A stretch of 64,000 nt of DNA, taken from contig NZ_JQCR01000002.1 of assembly GCF_000757885.1 (NCBI RefSeq), positions 2,108,001-2,172,000 of the forward strand, read 5' to 3'. How positions within the stretch are numbered: position 1 is the first letter of the stretch; the number at the start of each line of letters is the position of its first letter. The notes under the pieces are model-generated. The model did no database searches, was not told the DNA's origin, and worked only from the letters and a program-made list of their open reading frames with translations. The stretch is from Paenibacillus wynnii (GTDB lineage Bacteria > Bacillota > Bacilli > Paenibacillales > Paenibacillaceae). Positions 59,544-64,000 of this stretch are shown here, piece after piece. A program made the position numbers and the translations under genes.

Positions 59544-61730
59544 ATGAAAGTATTGATTACCGGTGGTTATGGATTTATAGGCTCTACTGTGGCAGAACGA
59601 TTCCACAAAGAGGGCTATGACGTGTATATTATCGACAATATGTCTTCAGGAAGCAAGAAAAATATCAATTTTAAACATAAAGGTTATGTTCTTTCCGTGG
59701 AGGACACAAAATGTGAAGAAGTGTTCCGTAGTAATCGCTTTGATGCCGTTATTCACTTGGCTGCTCAAGTTAGTGTGTCTGTCTCATTAAAAAATCCTTA
59801 CCAGGATGCCCAATCTAATGTACTTGGATTGAGCAATATGCTGTCACTATCAAGCCGGTATGGTGCCCGCAAATTTATTTTTGCTTCTTCGGCTGCTGTT
59901 TATGGCTTAACTGAAGAGGTACCAATTCTTGAAACTTCACCTTTCGGACCTATTTCACCCTATGGAATGAATAAAATGGTGGGAGAAACGTACTGCTCTA
60001 ATTGGAAGGAAATGTACGGGTTAGACACTTTGTGTTTCCGCTTTTCCAACGTATATGGGCCTAGGCAGGGTAATAGCGGCGAGGGTGGCGTAGTCTCCAT
60101 ATTTATGAAGCAAATATTGGAGAACCAAGAAATTACGGTGCATGGTGACGGCAATCAGACTCGTGACTTCATCTATGTAGAAGATATTGCTGATGCCCTA
60201 TTCCGAGCTTCTTATTCCTCCCTTGATGGAGTCTACAATTTGTCCACCTGCCAAGAAAATTCTATCAATGATTTAATTCGAGAGCTCCAGCAGTTACAAG
60301 GTGATGCTGCTCTCATCAAATATGTTCCGTCCCGCGAAGGCGATATCTATCGTTCTACTTTGGATAACGGCCGGATTATGCATGCTCTGGATTGGGCTCC
60401 TAAATATACGCTGCAGTCCGGTCTTCGCAAAATGTATACCTGGGCCAGCGAGGTTAAGGAAACTAAGCCTGTTGTCAAACCTATAGAAGAAAAACCATCA
60501 ATGATTCGCCAAAAGTTGAAGACCGCGCTTCCCTATGCTGAGAATCTACTTGCTTTTTCTGCTGTGTATGGACTGAATGAGATATTAGAGCGTTCGGACT
60601 ATGCCGGGATGGATTTCAAGCTTGTCTATATCACGATCATCGGCATCCTCTACGGAAGTCGCCAATCCATGCTGGCTGTACTGCTGTCCATCCTTCTCTT
60701 CATTCGGCAGCAAACCGAAAACGGCCGGGATATCGTGTCTTTGTTATATGATTCGACATTGTTTTTCCAGTTAGCCCTATATCTTTTCGTGGGTTTAGTT
60801 GTCGGCTATAGCATCGAACGACGTACTAATCGCTTGAACAACGCCGAGCAGCAGCTGCAGCAGGCTTCAGACAAATATGCTTTTCTGTACGAGGTGTATG
60901 AGGAGACACGTTCAGTTAAGGACGAACTCCATCAACAGATTATTACAACGGAGGACAGCTTCGGCAAGATACATACGGTTACCAGAGAGTTAGAGAGTCT
61001 GGAGCCAGAACGAATCTTCTTGGCAGCTATCGGTGTACTAGAGAAGATTATGCAAACAGATCAGGTGACCATCTATACAGTTAACAAGACTAAAAGCTAT
61101 TTGCGTCTTGCGGGCTGTTCAGCAGTAGACACTCTTGAGTTCCCGCGCTCTCTAAAGGCGGATCAACATGAATATCTTATGTCCCTGCTGTATGACAAGC
61201 AATTATATGTTAATAAGGAACTGAACCTGGAGTTCCCGCTGCTCTCTGCCCCTGTGGTCAGTAGGGGGGAAGTAGTAGCGATTGTATCCCTTCATGCTGT
61301 TGAGTTCTATCGCTTTACCCTATACTATCAGAACCTATTCAAAACAGTTGTCGAACTCATCTCTTCCTCACTGTCCCGCGCGCATACGTATATTGACGCC
61401 GCTGCCAGCCAGCGATATGTGGATCCCGAAGAAGGAAGAGTACTACAGACCGAGGCATTCATGGAGATACTGGCCAGTAAACAGGCTGCAAGCGAGCAGT
61501 TCGGTGTGAATTATGTACTGCTTCCTACAGGGCTAAAGAATGTAACCTCTGAAATAATCGAACGAATCCACGGCTCCCTGCGTGAAACCGACTATCTGGG
61601 AATGAGCGCTGATGGAGAGCTGCTAATGCTGCTCAGTAATTCGACCCAAAGCGATGTCGAGCATATCGTACGCCGCTTACGTGGCCAATCCGTCTTTCTT
61701 CATTTGGAGGAGGAGCCGAAATATGCTTAA
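59544..61730 (+). CDS. pelD: epimerase-PelD fusion: NAD-dependent sugar epimerase plus c-di-GMP receptor
   Basis: 728 residues, ATG behind ACGGAGGG. Residues 1-310 are a complete extended SDR epimerase (GGYGFIG 7-13; S115/S116 in ASSAAVYG; Y140-x3-K144; FSNVYGPRQ; DGNQTRDFIYVED), the UDP-GlcNAc/Gal 4-epimerase (PelX-like) type. After a linker, residues ~335-435 contain four hydrophobic helices, then a coiled coil (LNNAEQQLQQASDKYAFLYE), a GAF domain (FLAAIGVLEKIMQTDQVTIY) and a degenerate GGDEF domain. The last keeps an I-site R680-E-T-D683, five residues before ADGEL in place of GGDEF, as in PelD. It should supply GalNAc-type precursor and gate Pel synthesis by c-di-GMP; the activities are inferred. 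Confidence 0.8.
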   Translation: MKVLITGGYGFIGSTVAERFHKEGYDVYIIDNMSSGSKKNINFKHKGYVLSVEDTKCEEVFRSNRFDAVIHLAAQVSVSVSLKNPYQDAQSNVLGLSNMLSLSSRYGARKFIFASSAAVYGLTEEVPILETSPFGPISPYGMNKMVGETYCSNWKEMYGLDTLCFRFSNVYGPRQGNSGEGGVVSIFMKQILENQEITVHGDGNQTRDFIYVEDIADALFRASYSSLDGVYNLSTCQENSINDLIRELQQLQGDAALIKYVPSREGDIYRSTLDNGRIMHALDWAPKYTLQSGLRKMYTWASEVKETKPVVKPIEEKPSMIRQKLKTALPYAENLLAFSAVYGLNEILERSDYAGMDFKLVYITIIGILYGSRQSMLAVLLSILLFIRQQTENGRDIVSLLYDSTLFFQLALYLFVGLVVGYSIERRTNRLNNAEQQLQQASDKYAFLYEVYEETRSVKDELHQQIITTEDSFGKIHTVTRELESLEPERIFLAAIGVLEKIMQTDQVTIYTVNKTKSYLRLAGCSAVDTLEFPRSLKADQHEYLMSLLYDKQLYVNKELNLEFPLLSAPVVSRGEVVAIVSLHAVEFYRFTLYYQNLFKTVVELISSSLSRAHTYIDAAASQRYVDPEEGRVLQTEAFMEILASKQAASEQFGVNYVLLPTGLKNVTSEIIERIHGSLRETDYLGMSADGELLMLLSNSTQSDVEHIVRRLRGQSVFLHLEEEPKYA

Positions 61731-62613
61731 ATATTTTTATTTGATCTATGCTGCGGTCTGTGCCTGTTACTTTGGCTTTCGGTACCGTCATTCTCTACCG
61801 GAAGCAGCTGTCCGCTTCGTATTTGCTGTAGCCTTTCCGTTTGTAGGCTTTCTATTTCCTCTATTCTGGCGGCATAATGCAAACTTGAATTCACCACGGG
61901 TGGAGAAATTGGAATCTTATTTACGACAGGACGCGCAGACTGATTTATCCAAAGTATCACGTATTGTGGATGCTACCAAAGAGGTAAATATCATACCTTT
62001 AGAGGAAGCGCTGTTGGTCAACGATCTAACCACCCGTCGTCGGACCATGATTGATCTGTTGAAGCAGGATGCAACCGATTATTTGGAGGTGTTGCGCTTG
62101 GCAGTGACCAATGAAGATACGGAAACTTCTCATTATGCAGTGAGTGCGATTGTTGAGGTCAAACGCAAGCTGAACCATTCCCTGCAGGATCTCTCCGTCC
62201 AGTATGAAAGCCGCCGTGACGATGCTTCTTTTTTGGAAGCCTATGCCGAGTTGCTGAAGAATTATATGCGCAGCGGATTTTTGGACAAGGGGACGATGCA
62301 GAGACTTAAATACAACCTGGCAGAGGTGCTTGAGAATTGGATAGCAGCCGATCCAGACGCCTTTGATGTATACGGGCAGAAGGTGCAGATTGAACTTGAA
62401 CTTGGAAATTATCTCGATGCCGAGCAGGTAAGCCGATTATTTCAGGATCGGTTTCCAACCCGCGAGGAACCTTATTTGGCGCTGATGAACCTGTATTTTA
62501 CCACTAGGTCTCCACAGCAATTTAACCAGGCGCTGCTATCTTTGAAGCAGTCAAACGTACGGCTGTCGCATGAGGGTCTGAGATTCGTACGGTTCTGGTC
62601 GGAAGGGGCTTGA
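61723..62613 (+). CDS. pelE: PelE-like membrane TPR protein
   Basis: Start ATG 61723 lies behind GGAGGAGGAG and overlaps the stop of the fusion gene by 8 bases, so the two are coupled. The 296-residue product begins with two hydrophobic helices (LKYFYLIYAAVCACYFGF and AAVRFVFAVAFPFVGFLFPL), followed by helical repeats of TPR type (LNHSLQDLSVQYESRRDDAS, DVYGQKVQIELELGNYLDAE). PelE in Pseudomonas has the same plan and anchors the synthase complex at the membrane. Confidence 0.75.
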   Translation: MLKYFYLIYAAVCACYFGFRYRHSLPEAAVRFVFAVAFPFVGFLFPLFWRHNANLNSPRVEKLESYLRQDAQTDLSKVSRIVDATKEVNIIPLEEALLVNDLTTRRRTMIDLLKQDATDYLEVLRLAVTNEDTETSHYAVSAIVEVKRKLNHSLQDLSVQYESRRDDASFLEAYAELLKNYMRSGFLDKGTMQRLKYNLAEVLENWIAADPDAFDVYGQKVQIELELGNYLDAEQVSRLFQDRFPTREEPYLALMNLYFTTRSPQQFNQALLSLKQSNVRLSHEGLRFVRFWSEGA

Positions 62614-62623
62614 AGATTGACTT

Positions 62624-64000
62624 ATGGATGAACAGACTATGAAATTGAATTTCCGCATTTATACTATCATCGCGGGCATCGTACTGCTTACAGCAGTCAT
62701 GTATCTTACACATATACGGTATTTCCAGCAATTCAGTCATAACCGCAAGCTCGAAACGCAGATCGAAGGCTGGAAGAACGGAGCCATAGCACCTGCTGAT
62801 TCCTCCGGAGCTCCATTCTGTCTAGCCTATGACAGTGAAGATCCATTCAGTGCTCAGGTCAATGAACAGACTAACAGGGTGCTGAGGGATATGAGAAAAA
62901 CAGTAGGCGTAACAGATCTCCGCAAAAACAAGCTCGAGGTGTCCGGCTGTACTGCCGTGATTCTCTCCGTGCAGGATCTTTCACTTCTACGGGAACCGAG
63001 TCTGCTGACTGGCTATGCGGAGCATGGTGGGCGCATCTTTCTGACCAACCTGCCGGAACAGAATGATGCCTTTTTCCAGCTTTATCGGAAGCTCGGTATT
63101 ATTAATATCGGGGGCGTAAAGGATGAGGTCGGCGTCCATTTAATTGACGAGGTGTTACTGGGTGAAGCGGGTCTGCAAATTGACGACAGTTTTATCAATA
63201 ATACAGTGATGCAGGTGGAATTGGATTCCTCTGCACGTATTCATGCCACAACATTAGCAGGTACACCTCTGTTATGGAGCTTTTCCGTAGGGGAAGGAGA
63301 GGTTATGGTCTTCAATGGAACGATGCTTCAAGAGAAGATTAGCCGGGGGATTATTGCAGGCGGAGTTTCAATGCTGATGCCGGACTTTATCTATCCTATT
63401 TTTAACTCCAAGCTAATGTACATTGACGACTGGCCAGCTCCATATGGTAACTCCATTGATCCGCACATCTATGAAATTTATAAATTAAACCGGCAGGATT
63501 TTTTCAAACAGATTTGGTGGCCGGATATGCTGAAGGCCGCCACGCGTTACGGCCTGAAATATACGGCTGTAACCATCGAATCCTATGAGGATCAGGTGAA
63601 ACCACCTTTTAATTCTCCCACCGATGCGGATGCACAAGGACTAATCAGCTATGGGAGAGAGATAATCAAAAGCGGCGGTGAGATTGGTCTTCATGGTTAT
63701 AATCACCAGTCGCTGACCACAGATTCCAGCAAGAGCGCAGTTTTTGATTATGTTCCTTGGGGGAGTGAAGGGGATATGGCTCAATCGGTTAAGGAAGCTG
63801 TGAGCTTCGTCAAGCGGAGCTTTCCGGGATATACCATGTTCTCGTACGTACCCCCTTCTAATGTATTAAGCCCAGAGGGACGTGAAGCACTCAAGCAAGG
63901 CTGGGGCGAAATGGCCATTATTTCCTCTGTGTTTGGGGACGATGCTTCAGGTAGTTCTTATGTACAGGAATTTGAACAGGCGGAGGATGGGATTCTGGAA
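62624..64000 (+). CDS. pelA: PelA-type polysaccharide deacetylase (3' end outside window)
   Basis: The frame is open from ATG 62624 (RBS GGAAGGGG) through the window edge, at least 459 codons. One N-terminal helix (IYTIIAGIVLLTAVMYL) anchors it outside the membrane. A ~200-residue alpha/beta domain follows (AVILSVQDLSLL, GGRIFLTNLPEQ), then a NodB/DUF2194-type deacetylase part: MYIDDWPAPYG with a metal-type Asp pair and GEIGLHGYNHQ with an HxxxH metal motif. In Bacillus cereus an equivalent deacetylase-only PelA sits between pelE and pelF. It probably removes acetyl groups from nascent Pel polymer; pelF and pelG are expected beyond the edge. Confidence 0.75.
   Translation, partial: MDEQTMKLNFRIYTIIAGIVLLTAVMYLTHIRYFQQFSHNRKLETQIEGWKNGAIAPADSSGAPFCLAYDSEDPFSAQVNEQTNRVLRDMRKTVGVTDLRKNKLEVSGCTAVILSVQDLSLLREPSLLTGYAEHGGRIFLTNLPEQNDAFFQLYRKLGIINIGGVKDEVGVHLIDEVLLGEAGLQIDDSFINNTVMQVELDSSARIHATTLAGTPLLWSFSVGEGEVMVFNGTMLQEKISRGIIAGGVSMLMPDFIYPIFNSKLMYIDDWPAPYGNSIDPHIYEIYKLNRQDFFKQIWWPDMLKAATRYGLKYTAVTIESYEDQVKPPFNSPTDADAQGLISYGREIIKSGGEIGLHGYNHQSLTTDSSKSAVFDYVPWGSEGDMAQSVKEAVSFVKRSFPGYTMFSYVPPSNVLSPEGREALKQGWGEMAIISSVFGDDASGSSYVQEFEQAEDGILE

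Noticed and set aside
1..64000. CRISPR arrays, tRNA or rRNA genes
   Set aside because: No regularly spaced direct repeats of CRISPR type, and no cloverleaf or rRNA sequence was recognised in the window.

Overview
The window reads as a chromosomal segment of a spore-forming Gram-positive bacterium, most likely a Paenibacillus or close relative. Supporting signs are Spo0M, a RacA-like anchor protein, an alpha/beta SASP-like protein, a KinB-like sporulation kinase, Gram-positive lipoproteins, B. subtilis-type LexA and Fur boxes, strong AAGGAGG ribosome binding sites with ATG/GTG/TTG starts, and a Gram-positive pel exopolysaccharide cluster. Species assignment is inference.

Region 1 (1-1.6 kb) is the end of a prophage or phage-like lysis module: the C-terminus of an M15 endolysin, a holin-like protein, a Cro/CI-type regulator and a 68-residue ORF whose promoter overlaps a LexA box.

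Region 2 (1.7-22 kb) is an accessory island. A broken, chimeric serine recombinase (1751-3565) and three recombinase 3'-end relics (8.7, 11.4 and 14.1 kb) accompany seven same-orientation copies, four well conserved and three degenerate, of a short sequence related to GAACCGTATCATAAGTAGGG. The copies divide the island into blocks with different cargo: HEAT / zinc-finger / membrane zinc-ribbon / HEPN genes; a secreted amidase-like protein with a partner; an AT-rich AIPR (abortive-infection) gene; a lipoprotein with a secreted protein; then a YjeM-type permease, an AbrB-UbiB-like kinase pair and a decayed phosphotransferase. I read this as serial integration by related serine recombinases, but the site's role is inferred.

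Region 3 (20-31 kb) mixes intact housekeeping-like genes (SDR, PNPOx-like, hydrolase, methyltransferase, OmpR/HK pair, lipoprotein, SUKH-LRR protein) with many decayed ones: an MmyB-type regulator with one amber codon, a DUF3237 gene with an internal deletion, a PEP-mutase-family relic, a truncated TPR gene, and a phosphotransferase/GyrI-domain junction.

Region 4 (31-57 kb) is mostly ordinary chromosome. It holds two iron-siderophore importers, each preceded by a Fur box (binding protein, two permeases and ATPase at 31.4-35.3 kb; monooxygenase plus yclNOPQ-type genes at 49.5-53.7 kb), a POT peptide transporter, HxlR/oxidoreductase pairs, a glycine riboswitch with terminator ahead of a CycA-type permease, Spo0M, RacA-like, AIM24 and a TPR-SUKH protein.

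Region 5 (57-64 kb) starts a pel-type operon: a 728-residue fusion of an NAD-dependent epimerase with a PelD-like c-di-GMP receptor that keeps an RxxD I-site, then a PelE-like TPR protein and a PelA-type deacetylase running off the window. A divergently transcribed DUF4832-type secreted protein flanks it.
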